From assembly GCF_964340395.1 (NCBI RefSeq), contig NC_135551.1:8854379-8918378 (forward strand): a stretch of 64,000 bases of DNA, given 5' to 3'. Positions 25,426-34,910 of the stretch are shown here, in pieces (within the stretch, counting starts at the first letter, position 1; each line of letters starts with the position of its first letter). Position numbers and translations under genes: made by a program. The notes under the pieces were generated by a model. That model was given only the letters and a program-made list of their open reading frames with translations. It was not told where the DNA came from and did no database searches. Source of the stretch: Glandiceps talaboti. Taxonomy: Eukaryota > Hemichordata > Enteropneusta > Spengelidae.

Positions 25426-25469
25426 GATAGCGACGTTTCGGTGTGTCTTGCACACCTTTATCAAGCTAC
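25426..25469 (-). ncRNA. Hammerhead-like sequence 3' of the Penelope-like ORF
   Basis: On the element's own strand: stem I TAGC (about 25465-25468) pairs with GCTA (25428-25431). The first core is TTGATAA in place of CTGATGA. Stem II is a perfect six pairs, GGTGTG (loop CAAGA) CACACC. Then come GAAAC and the cleavage triplet GTC. Stem III would be only AC/GT with no loop, which in known cases requires dimerisation. The two core changes suggest an inactivated copy. Confidence 0.45.
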
Positions 25470-25588
25470 AGTACAAGGATGACTAATAAAATAAAACCAA
25501 CAGCGCTCATACGAACGACGAAAAGTGTTAAGTGAAAAGTGACGTAATGAATGGTGTGAAAATAAACGGCAAGATAAAATATGCAAAG

Positions 25589-26768
25589 TCAGTTGTGTAT
25601 TACAGATGGTTCGTATTCATTAAGTTCATGGGGATGTAGGGTTCCGGCTCTTTTAATCCATATACTCTCCAGTTGTTTAATTAAGTCTACATCTGAACCG
25701 CGTACAAGACAAAGTATAGTAGCTTTCAGGGCGTTGTCTTTAAGTGAATGTCCTGGTGTCCTGAAGTGTGGAACTACATATGGTGATCTATCAGATGTGT
25801 TAGTTCTTATGTTAGAACGATGACCGTTGAGGCGTTTGTGGAATGGTTGAGTGGTTTTACCTATATATTGTATGTTGCATGTCTGGCAAGTGAGGGCATA
25901 GATCACATTACTTGATTTGCAGTTAACATCATCTTTGATGGGGAATATTTTACCAGTTGTAGTAGCCGTGAAATGTTTGGTAGTTTGTATAGCGGAGCAA
26001 CAGGAACATCTTGCAGTGTTACAAGGTTTGCACCCCCATGTAATTTGGTCGGATTTGGCGTGTCTTATTTTGTTTTGATGTAGAATATCACCAACAGTGG
26101 CAGGTTTACGGTAGGCTATGATGGGTAGTTGTGGCATGACTTTATTCATTCTTTGTGAGGTGTGGAGTAAAACCTGGTTAACTTCACTTATCTTCTTGAG
26201 GTCGGGTTGACGTGGATCATACGTGGTAACCCATGGAATGCGATCAGATAATTGTTTGCATTTGTATTGTAGCAAATCTGGGCGAAGGAAGTTTGAAGCA
26301 CGTGATATCTGCTGGTTTATGGTTTTGCTTTTATATCCGCATTTTTTAAGGTGGACGGTAAACTCTGATAATCTTATGTCACGCCATTCGGGTTTGCTAC
26401 AAATGCGACGAATGCGGATCGCTCCTGAGAAGATTATTGATTTGAAAGTGTGAGATGGGTGACAACTAGTAGGCGGAAGATATATATGGGATGCTGACGG
26501 TTTACTGTAGAGATCAGTTTCTAGTCTGTGGTTCTGTAGATAGATTTTGACATCAAGGAAGGGGGTTGAAGTATCACTGATTTCTGCGGTGAACTTGATT
26601 TTAGGATGACATGTGTTAAGATGATCGATAAAGGTCTGTGTGGTTGTTTCATCCTGTGTGGATAATGCTGCAATGTCATCAATGAATCGATAGGTTATTT
26701 CAGGACAGTTAGGTGTAGTGTAGTAGAACTTGCGCATCCACCAACTCATATAGATGTTAGCATATGAC

Positions 26769-26770
<2 letters not shown>
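25589..26770 (-). mobile_element. Penelope-like retroelement, RT C-terminus plus GIY-YIG endonuclease
   Basis: Open frame of 393 codons truncated at its 5' side by an (AT)n tract. Residues near 25-35 read YRFIDDIAAL, the reverse transcriptase catalytic motif C. A cysteine cluster (GCKPCNTARCSCC) precedes NVIYALTCQTCNIQYIGKTT, a GIY-YIG nuclease core, near residues 280-310. RT fused to a C-terminal GIY-YIG domain is diagnostic for Penelope-like elements, which copy themselves by target-primed reverse transcription. The N-terminal RT motifs are missing, but the remaining frame is intact, implying recent activity. It lies in the intron between the EGF and Link-like exons, same strand as the gene. 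Confidence 0.92.

Positions 26771-26771
<1 letters not shown>

Positions 26772-26857
<86 letters not shown>
26772..26857. repeat. (AT)n microsatellite truncating the Penelope-like ORF
   Basis: The TA run abuts the first codons of the retroelement frame. Confidence 0.97.
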
Positions 26858-26863
<6 letters not shown>

Positions 26864-26900
26864 TATTTGGTAGTACATATATAGTTTTGGCAGTATATTG

Positions 26901-26959
26901 CGCTCTGCCACTGCGGTATAGAGTCCTGTCTTAGCAGATTGATACTCACCGATCGCGAG

Positions 26960-26960
<1 letters not shown>
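26901..26960. repeat. Terminal direct repeat of Penelope-like element, copy B
   Basis: Partner of 25246-25299; ends CACCGATCGCGAGTTATATA where copy A has CACCGAGTTATATA. Confidence 0.75.

Positions 26961-27055
<95 letters not shown>
26961..27055. repeat. (AT)n microsatellite
   Basis: Pure TA run between the Penelope-like element and the left arm of the inverted-arm element. Confidence 0.97.
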
Positions 27056-27058
<3 letters not shown>

Positions 27059-27164
27059 TGAATGTAAGTGTCTTGCTGGAGAGAACAGTACTCGATGCAA
27101 ATATTAGTAGCAGAGCATTATAAACTTTATTCAAAAGAATAAGGATGTAATAACTCGTTACTCA

Positions 27165-27290
27165 GAGTGATCTTCAGACACCTAAACTGGGTTTGTCAAG
27201 GTCGGTACATACATTTAATGTTTGTATGTATATATTGCGTAGCAAGTTGATTGGACTAAACTATTCCTTACGGGGGTTTACAACAAGTCA
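27165..27290. repeat. Inverted arm A of a GIY-YIG-bearing element
   Basis: Contains GTCAAGGTCGGTACATACA, TGTATGTATATATTGCGTA and ACTAAACTATTCCTTACGGG. The same blocks occur in reverse complement and reverse order at 29430-29550. Confidence 0.85.
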
Positions 27291-27320
27291 GTAAGTGCAG
27301 ACCATACACAAAAAACTAAC

Positions 27321-27701
27321 AAAACCTGCAGAGATCGCAAACAGTGTCCACTCAACGGCAGCTGCTCATCAACTAACGTAATATACTGGGCACAAGTCAC
27401 ACCAGATAACAACACAAAACTATACTTTGGGCTAACAGAGAACACATTTAAACAGTGATTCTGAAACCACAAACACATATTTACTCATAAGAAGATATAG
27501 TACAGTACAGAGCTATCTAAATAACTTTGGAATTTGAAGGAAAGAAACCAGCCAATCAAGTGGGATATTATCACCCAAGCGGCTGGTTTTTCAAGTAAGA
27601 CGAAACATTGTGACCTCTGTTTAACAGAGAAACTTTGTATAATCAATGCTGAAAAGAGTAAGATACTGAACAAAAAATCCGAACTAGTCTCGAAATCATG
27701 A
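27321..27701 (+). pseudogene. Decayed GIY-YIG endonuclease of a second Penelope-type element
   Basis: Two conserved blocks on the plus strand. Block 1 (about 27321-27458) reads TCRDRKQCPLNGSC, then NVIYWAQV and LYFGLTENTFKQ before a stop. Block 2 (about 27556-27701) reads IKWDIITQAAGFS, then HCDLCLTEKLCIINAEKS and ends with a stop. Both belong to GIY-YIG domains of Penelope-type elements, distinct from the one at 25589-26770. The stretch between them is deleted or scrambled. Not functional. Confidence 0.72.
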
Positions 27702-28329
27702 CAAGTGAGTTAGACCATCATGCAATGCGATTTGTATGCTCGCAGATACCTTCAGAGGAGGCCATCTTAAATCTCATATCTTCACTATACTACTACATGC
27801 AATACTTTAAAGCCTAGCAGAGGGCGGAAGTTCACCATCCTCATTCAAAACAAGTTATTTCTAGAAATCGAAATTCTGCTATTTTTAGTCCTTTTTGAAT
27901 TTTTTTCCTACGGCATATCTATCGTATACCACAGATATATTAATAAAATGGCATTTTTGGTCAAATTTAGGTGTTTTTTCGATTCTCTTAATTCATAAAC
28001 GTATGATGTTGTCGGAAAAGCCACTACATGTGACAATCAGCTGAAATGTAAACAAATTACATTTGCACATTTGTATTCGTGCATTTATTGTCATTTTTAG
28101 ACTAATTTTCCTGAAATTTCACAAATTTTGGGATTTTTGTCACATTTTAAAGTTGTCTGTCTCTACGGTATTCAAAATCCATGAACGAAGAATTGTAGTA
28201 CGTGTGAATACGAATCGAATGATATACTGGGTGCTTAGGCACGTAGTGAATTCCTCGACGAAGATGGGATTTGAACGTAGTCATTGCAGTCATATAGAAT
28301 TTTCGAAAATGTTATGTCACCATGTATGA

Positions 28330-29300
28330 CAACCATGGGACAGCAGGTTCATAAATCGTCAACAGGTATGTTCTATACAAAGCATTTATCCCCAAAAATC
28401 GGTGAATTACGTGATGTTACAAACCAAGGCTTTCGAGAGAAAATAAATTTGTAACCGTGAATAAATGTTTCTGTAGTTTTATTAATTGTAAATGTGAGAC
28501 AGTAAGCAGCAGGGTCGTAAATCTTTACCTGTATTTTCTATGGACAATCGGTGCCGCGGCGGTGCACCTGGACGGTGTAACGCGTATCATGCATGCTAGG
28601 CACAACATTAGTCAAGTTACGTGTACACTGTATGCTTGTAATGGCAAATGCTGTCACTCGGTAAATTGTAACATGTGCTAATATTATATTCTTCCCTTTG
28701 AGTGAGAAATGAGATAAATTGAATAAAATGTATAACTGTAAGTAAATGTATGTACTTTTATTACTAGAATATTGATTGCGATTGTGGGATGGCTGGGTTA
28801 TAAATCCTCGTATGTTCTACAAAAAAAGTGACGGGCGCGGTGCATACCCGGACGCCATCAGCACACAGGCCGCGTGTTTTGTACAGTAGAGTAAACCCCT
28901 CGGTAATTACGCTCTAACTTTCGAGCAATCAACCCGGAGAAATAAAATTCAGCAAATAAAATTATAACTGTGAATAGATGTTTGTACTTTTAATAGTCTA
29001 AATTGTGATTATGATACGGCAGGGCCAGGGTCGCAAACCACGATAAGTAAACGATGTATGCCCAGATGCTATGCAGAGAGCAGATAAATTTAGACCCACG
29101 TACGCTACGCTATGCATGCACCACAGCTCGGTAAATTATGTGTACTAAACCCTGGCTTTTGAGCAAAAAGAAAGAGACAAATAAATTCATGACTGAGTAA
29201 ATTTTATTTCTTTTTAATGATTACTTTGGGACAGCAGGGACGACGCGATAGCCGTCAGATATGTTCTTCAAACGTGACATATACAACGTAATGCATGTGT
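28330..29300. repeat. Diverged tandem repeat, about 215-285 bp period
   Basis: Four to five units begin near 28330, 28500, 28786, 29016 and 29225. Each has GGCAGGG..CGTAAA-like text, a CpG-rich middle with GCATGC motifs, CTCGGTAAATT, TTGAGC(A/G)A.., AATAAA and ATGTTTGTACTTTTAATA. They lie inside the inverted-arm element. No convincing protein was seen. Confidence 0.65.
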
Positions 29301-29429
29301 AGAACCAACAACAATGTATATGTCGGCACCGCGCCTTCGATCTCCGAGCATACAAATCATACTGCATTTTGGGTTATCTGACGTGCCGTGGAAATGTCGC
29401 CATGAAGGCAAATACTCGCTCGTCAACTA

Positions 29430-29550
29430 TAGAAGTAAACCCCCGTAAGGAATAGTTTAGTCTGACCATCCCGTACGCAATATATACATACAAACATTAA
29501 TTGTATGTACCGACCTTGACAATCCCAATTGAGTTGTCTGAAGATGTTCG
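29430..29550. repeat. Inverted arm B of the GIY-YIG-bearing element
   Basis: Reverse complement of 27165-27290 with small changes. Its outer end (29538-29559) carries CTGAAGA and GAAAC at hammerhead-core spacing. Confidence 0.85.
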
Positions 29551-29562
29551 AAGCGAAACATA

Positions 29563-29977
29563 TGTTACACCCAATCTGTGAAATTGCCCAATTCATGAAA
29601 TGGGTAGGTAACTTTGCCCAGTTCATGGGATGGCCAACCTTATGCAAATGAGTATAAATTACGATCTAAAAGGGGTGTAATTAAACTTTGGGGGTAAGAG
29701 TTTTGAACTGAGGTGTTGATTATCGAACTCTATTAAAAACACAAGTTACACTGAATTATAATAAAACAAGAATTGTGAAGTGATGAGTTTGTAAGTACAT
29801 TATAATAAAGTTGTTTGATTCTTATTCTTTTTTGTGTTTGTCCTATAAAAGATGCTCATTTCATGTACTGGGCATATATTACATACCCACTTCATAACCT
29901 GGGCAATACGATAATGAACTGGGCAAAGTTACCTACCCATTTCCTGAATTGGACAATTTCACAGATTGGGTGTAACA
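29563..29977. mobile_element. 415-bp MITE with 64-bp terminal inverted repeats and TA duplication
   Basis: The ends TGTTACACCCAATCTGTGAA and its reverse complement extend about 64 bp with few mismatches. TA flanks both sides (29561-29562 and 29978-29979). TA duplication and lack of coding capacity fit a Tc1/mariner-type MITE. It inserted right beside the GAAAC of the hammerhead-like motif of arm B. Confidence 0.85.
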
Positions 29978-29979
29978 TA

Positions 29980-31120
29980 TATACACGCATAAGGTTTCAC
30001 TCTTCTTTCGCCAAGTAGAGTGTTCAATCACCTTGGAGAGCATGTAAAGCCAAAGACTACAATATTACACCTGACGATCGTGGGTGGGACATAACAATGA
30101 TCTTGGTTTGTTTTTTCAATAAGGACTTTAATACTGAAGGAATGTGAATAATTCTACTTGGAGACATAAACATATATTAGCTGAAATAAAGTGCATGTAA
30201 AGGCTTATATATCATACGAGAATTTGTGGGATAGAGTAAGAGAAACTTCAGTAAATACAAAGGGGCGAGGCAAGTCAAGCTTTGTTTGTGGCATAAAATG
30301 TGACCCACCACATCCATAGTCATTAAAGGCACTTGTTTCCCACAATTACAATCACAATGAGTTTGTGTTTGTATTAAATCAATGCATGTGTTTGGATCTC
30401 AATGGCTTACTGGACAAGAACTCTCAAGATTAGGTGAGTGCACATCTGATGAGTTCACAACGCATCTTCGCCCCACCACATATCCCCAATGTCTTTCAAC
30501 GCTCTTCATTACTACAGTGAGACCAGCTCCTTTCCTCACTCCACAACTAACAGTTAATTCATTGCATTTCATTGATATATTACTTTACAATGGTGACAGT
30601 GGTGGGATGTGCTAACATACCAACATCATAAAATGATGCAATCCTAGAGGAAAAAATGAATTCAAAGTAAAATGTGACCCTCCCCTGATTTCCATTTTAT
30701 AAAACATGGCCCTCCCTCGAGGACCGATTTGTAAAAAGTGACTCACCCCTCTATTTCCCCCGGCCTTTCCCCTTGTAATTACTTCAGGCTCTCTAAGACA
30801 TGCATTCTATATAGGTGTGATTGAAATACGAGAGATTACGTTCTGCTAAAATTGTGTAGATCGAAGCCTTTTCTAATTTATAGAGTGGTAAATTCAGGTC
30901 ATCGCTTCCGTAGATATCGAAACTGTATTATGTATTAACGCGATGAAGGGGTTTGTTTTAATTAAGGAAGTTTTTTCTTCCATTCTGTAGGTAAGTTGCT
31001 TTATCATTGTTTCTATAGTTAGGTCGATCATTAGTTTAAAGAGTGAATTGTGGCTTTTTGAAACAAATACTCATTCACTGTGTCACTTTTTCGTTTCATC
31101 GTCAATCAAGTCCTTAATTC
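29980..31120. other. Intron sequence with a Penelope-end relative
   Basis: The segment 30003-30075 (TCTTTCGCCAAGTAGAG.., GGAGAGCATGTAAAG, ACACCTGACGATC) parallels 24966-25080 next to the hammerhead candidate, so it is a second, more degenerate end of the same family. The rest shows nothing recognisable. Confidence 0.5.
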
Positions 31121-31123
31121 GAG

Positions 31124-32290
31124 TTATACCTCCGTCAACAAGGTGTTGAAGGTGGAATCGTTAAAGCTGAAATGGATGTAAATTGAGGGGGTTGTGAGAC
31201 AAAGGTCGTTGGGTATGTCGTTTATTGTTTCGGGCATTCCTTTCCGTTTAACATCGCACTGCTGCCAGAAGGACAAAACATCTTGGTAAAATGGGGGAGA
31301 GTCAGTCAATGGGTACTTAAATCGAGTTACAAGGATTTGTTTGCAATTGTTCAAGTTACCAATTGTACAAAAGTAGAGATCGGTAAAAACCAAATGTGGA
31401 CGATCGTTGCCTCGATACAGATATATAACGTAGTCTAAAAGTATATAGTCTAGAGGTTAAGTGTGATAAGTCCAGTTCTCCTTTTTCAATGGGAAGATAT
31501 ATCACATGATGGCCATGCATGCCACACGAAGTCCTGAAAATAATGCTTTTTCGAGAAATGTTTACAAGTTCCTTTGGAGGACACATACACATTTGTGATT
31601 ACGTTTGAATGACATGACGTGTTTTAATTGTTCTTCTTTGCATCAGAGGGGAATGGTTTTTACACTCCCTACGATTTCCCCATATTTACTACAAACCGCG
31701 ACTGTGCCTCAGTCAACCCAGTTGTATAAGTGGGGACCTGGTAGAATGTAGGTTGCAATGTGAAGGCTTTAATCCTATGCGCTGAAATGGCTGCAATGGA
31801 TTGTTTGCTCCCCGGAGAGTTGAGAAAGACTAAAAGGGCCGTTGTGCCGTTCTGATCCGGGGTAATAATTGTAAAGCGCTTTGAGCACGACATGGGAAAG
31901 CGCTATATAAGGACCCAACATTGTTATTATTGGATTTATTAAGTTCATGAGACGGAGAGAGGGTGTCTTTGTCGGCATATTATAGTCACTGCAGAGGACA
32001 CTTATTGGACGCCAGCTTTTCAGTAAATTTGTTTTACCCGTTTTTGGAATGAACGTGGTCATGGCACGCCTACACATGTTTAGTAGGATGCCTTCATTTA
32101 TTGATTCCATCATAACTGCATGGAAATCTTTCCCAAGTACCGACCAAAAGGTTCGATCAAACTCATGTGGGAGACCATCTATGCCTGGTGTGCGGTCATT
32201 CGGAAGAAATGTTAATTCGTTAGTGATTTCATCGAATGTAATGTCACTGTCAAGGAAGTCACGGTCGGACCTTCAGCCTTGATTTTGAAG
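31124..32290 (-). mobile_element. L1/Tx1-like LINE fragment, frameshifted and internally deleted
   Basis: On the minus strand 32290-32000 encodes LPNDRTPGIDGLPHEF, CRRAMTTFIPKTGK and LKSWRPISVLCSDYN, the first RT motifs of L1/Tx1-type LINEs. After a deletion, 31590-31124 gives IEKGELDLSHLTSRL and PPFYQDVLSFWQQCDVKR, typical of the C-terminal region of the same group. The catalytic RT centre is missing. Between them, 31850-31930 holds a dispersed motif (GGGTCC..TATATAGCGCTTTCCC..CTCAAAGCGCTTTACA). Dead copy. Confidence 0.82.
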
Positions 32291-32333
32291 GATGTCAGGA
32301 GCGCCTTTTCACTACGTCTGCTCATCTCAGTAA

Positions 32334-32380
<47 letters not shown>

Positions 32381-32453
32381 TTGGTGGTGGTAGTAGTGGT
32401 AGTAGTAGTTACTGTAGTAGTAGTAGTAGTGGTGGTGGTGGTGGTGGTAGAAG
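32334..32453. repeat. (TAG)n/(TGG)n trinucleotide microsatellite
   Basis: Imperfect trinucleotide run; valine-rich or tyrosine-rich frames across it are artefacts. Just right of it, 32491-32553 is an imperfect palindrome (CTTCCTAG..GGATGTAGCCA..TGGCTACATCC..CTAGGAAG). Confidence 0.95.
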
Positions 32454-32929
32454 TGGCTACAGATCTCAGTTACACCTAGAACGTTATACTTCCTAGCACG
32501 AGGATGTAGCCACACCCCAGTACTAGGATATGGCTACATCCTAGTTCTAGGAAGAAGAGCACAGCTATGTACCAGCTGTGTGCTTCACAGTCCCGTTACA
32601 GGGTATATTGTTTCTCAGCCCTGGTACTTAGTTGTGAAAAATATTATTCAGGACCCCAAGGCTGTAATTTTGAAAAAAGAATTTGCCCGGCTTGAAGTAC
32701 AATTTTTTGGCAGTATATTTGGTTAGAGTAATATCTCGGCCTACAGAAAACTGATGTTGCCCCTCTGGATTAGATTGCGCAAGCTCACGGGGGACTGTTT
32801 CCATGGTAATGATGGCATTATTTTGAAGGGATGCTAATACTTTAACAACGTCATAACTGAATTACAGTTTACTACGAAGGAAACGTTAAGTAGTTAGTAG
32901 GCATGTGCGATAGTGGAGATTGTGTGAGA

Positions 32930-33095
32930 TAGAGAACAACAAGAATTTGCTGGGGTGGGGCTAAAGTGAAAATGGGGCCTCGAAAAAATTGGGATGGGGG
33001 ATGAAAGTTCTGATGGTCTGAAAGGAGGTACCCAGATAATTTGCTCATGATTTGAACCAAATTAAACCTCAAAAGCAGTCGTTTATCGAGCACAT
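32930..33095 (+). repeat. GC-rich dispersed repeat, copy 1 of 3
   Basis: Shares GGTCTGAAAGG, GCTCATGATTTGAACCAAAT, TTAA(A)CTC.(A/G)GGAGCAG-like text and CGTTTA(T/A)C with 47335-47520 and 52300-52470, all in the same orientation. The copy ends about 80 bp from the EGF exon. Confidence 0.8.
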
Positions 33096-33176
33096 GTGCA
33101 GAATTTATATATGCATATATGTAATTTTATTAAGTGGTTATATTTGTATTGGAATCTATAATGAAATAAAACTTAC

Positions 33177-33299
33177 AATGTTCACACCTGGTTCCAACAT
33201 ATCCAAGTGGACATAAACACCGGATTATATGAAATGCAGACATGCATTTTCCACCGTTATAACATACATGTTGTGCACATTTATCTGATTTCAGATAAT
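33177..33299 (-). CDS. EGF-like domain exon
   Basis: Exon of 123 nt, phase 1-1, acceptor TTTACCATTCCAG and donor CAT T|GTAAGT. It encodes a complete six-cysteine EGF module: CAQHVCYNGGKC, then RCLCPLGYVGTRCE. No calcium-binding consensus (D..E at the start, Asp/Asn in the middle) is evident. EGF repeats are extracellular spacers and contact modules. It lies between the galactose-binding-like exon (33829-34026, joined by G+AT) and the Link-like exon (24538-24834). Confidence 0.92.
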
Positions 33300-33759
33300 C
33301 TGGAATGGTAAACAACAAAGTGACGATGAGTGATGGTCTCATCAGTATGAAGACAAATACACAACGACTCAAATTTACACTGTTTGAAAGGGCACATACA
33401 TCATGCCTGTTTACATGTAACAAATATACATTTCCCATGCCATTCAAGAGAAAAAATCACATTATATTAATGTTTCCTTCTCTATCATCAAATGTCTTTT
33501 CTCTTTTTAGATAATATTAGGCAATATAATGTTGCATATCTCAAACAAACAACATTATCGCATAGTAAATGTGAAGGCATTGTTTTAGTATCATTTCATT
33601 TTGTTTCGTTTCGTTTCGTTTCATTTCATTTTGTTTTGTTTTTCGTTCCATTTCATTTTGTACAGTTTCAATTCGTTTCTTTCCATTTCGTCTGCATGGC
33701 GTATCATAATTCTATGATGTCTTTTACATTCCACTTTGCAGTATAGTAAAACATGAACG

Positions 33760-33764
<5 letters not shown>

Positions 33765-33796
<32 letters not shown>
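33765..33796. repeat. (GATA)n microsatellite
   Basis: Pure tetranucleotide run about 30 bp from the exon donor at 33828. A (TTTCG/TTTCA)n-rich stretch lies at 33590-33690. Confidence 0.95.
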
Positions 33797-33828
33797 CGCC
33801 TTACATTATGGGAACATGACATAAATAC

Positions 33829-34026
33829 CTGACGTGTACATCTCTATCTCCTTAATAACGATATTCTGAAATATGTATTGAGAGACCATCCATAATCCTT
33901 TAAGTGTGCGATGTTGCTGACAGAGCCATTGGATCCACACAGAACCGTCAGTATTATGAGACAAGTCAATGGGTCCCGCACTATAATTTTCTAGAGCTCC
34001 ACATATTAGGGAAGGTTCAGGCGTGT
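33829..34026 (-). CDS. Galactose-binding/F-lectin-like domain, C-terminal exon
   Basis: Exon of 198 nt, phase 1-1, donor TCA G|GTATTT. The acceptor GTTTCTGGGAG is weak but is the only one that keeps the frame. It encodes PEPSLICGALENY, WIQWLCQQHRTLKGLWMVSQ and NIVIKEIEMY. The last block matches the end of F-type lectin (FTP) and discoidin folds, where GRYV.I......L.L.EVEVY is usual. With 61134-61445 (codon C+AC) it would make one domain of about 170 residues split by a 27-kb intron. Assignment to F-type lectin versus discoidin is open. Confidence 0.6.
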
Positions 34027-34356
34027 CTCCCAGAAACATCGCATGATGACGTAGATGCTCTTCAGGTCACGTGTAAAGTATAAAATATTGAAATATTTAT
34101 GTAAACTGTCAAGACTAGTAAGCAGTTGTTTTACATATGACGGGAGTAAATGTGTTCTATCCAAATAATTTCATATTATATACATGCAATAATAATCATA
34201 AGACGTTGATTTTACGTGAACTCAGTGTTGTTTATATCTGGAGACATGTATTACATAATAAGATATCCAGCATGAAATGTTATTTTTTATCATTAATTAT
34301 TGATATACATCATCCGTAGTAATTTTAATATTATATTACACTTCAATTGAAGTATC

Positions 34357-34614
34357 ACTAGTAGAAAAAATAGTACAGATTACGACATTTTCCGTACTAT
34401 AGTTCAGATTGAGTTCAATTCTGTACTTTTATGCTGATGAGGTGGACGTTTCTGTACTTTCCCATTAGCGCCTGTCTAATCGGATTATACTCGATCTGAA
34501 AAATAGTTCAGATTGCGAGTCGGAAGTGATTTGAATACATTTGCATTTAGTTCAGAATATATTCATGAGTTCACCCCGATAACCGGGCAGTAAACAAATG
34601 AATATTCAAATCTA
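34357..34614 (+). mobile_element. 258-bp interspersed element, copy 1
   Basis: Runs from ACTAGTAGAAAAAATAG to AATATTCAAATCTA. By eye it is identical to the reverse complement of 55994-56251. Internally TAGTTCAGAT or TAGTACAGAT recurs four times. No inverted ends and no clear target duplication. Related older copies lie at 56700-56790 and 57130-57345. Confidence 0.9.
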
Positions 34615-34878
34615 TCTCGCCTGCATGTGATTCAAGGCGTGTACACTAATTGTTTGACCCACAGAAATCTAACAGTAACACTATTTAGTTAGTGAGTTGT
34701 CTGTGTTTGACCACATGAAGGCGGAGGGGGAGGGTGCAAAAGAAAAGGGTTACACACATGTACAGTGTATGATATGATGAGAGCTACATTTAATGTACAT
34801 GTACATACGAACTGACATGTATACGTACATGTACAACTATGCTAGCATGTAAACGTTAGCAAAAACTCTTACTACTAC

Positions 34879-34910
34879 CTCAGACCACTAAAATACTAGA
34901 GTGGTCTGAG
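34879..34910. mobile_element. 32-bp palindromic micro-element, CTCAGACCACT type
   Basis: Arms CTCAGACCACT and AGTGGTCTGAG surround AAAATACTAG. The flanks both read CTACTAC, a possible target duplication, but the flank is itself a short repeat. Relative: 51397-51422. Confidence 0.5.

Noticed and set aside
32049-32282. 77-codon plus-strand frame
   Set aside because: Antisense shadow of the L1/Tx1-like RT segment on the minus strand.
32279-32515. Poly-Val and poly-Tyr/His frames
   Set aside because: Trinucleotide repeat artefact.
34432-34452. Possible hammerhead core CTGATGAGGTGGAC in the 258-bp element
   Set aside because: The second core reads GTTTC instead of GAAAC and no stem I was found.
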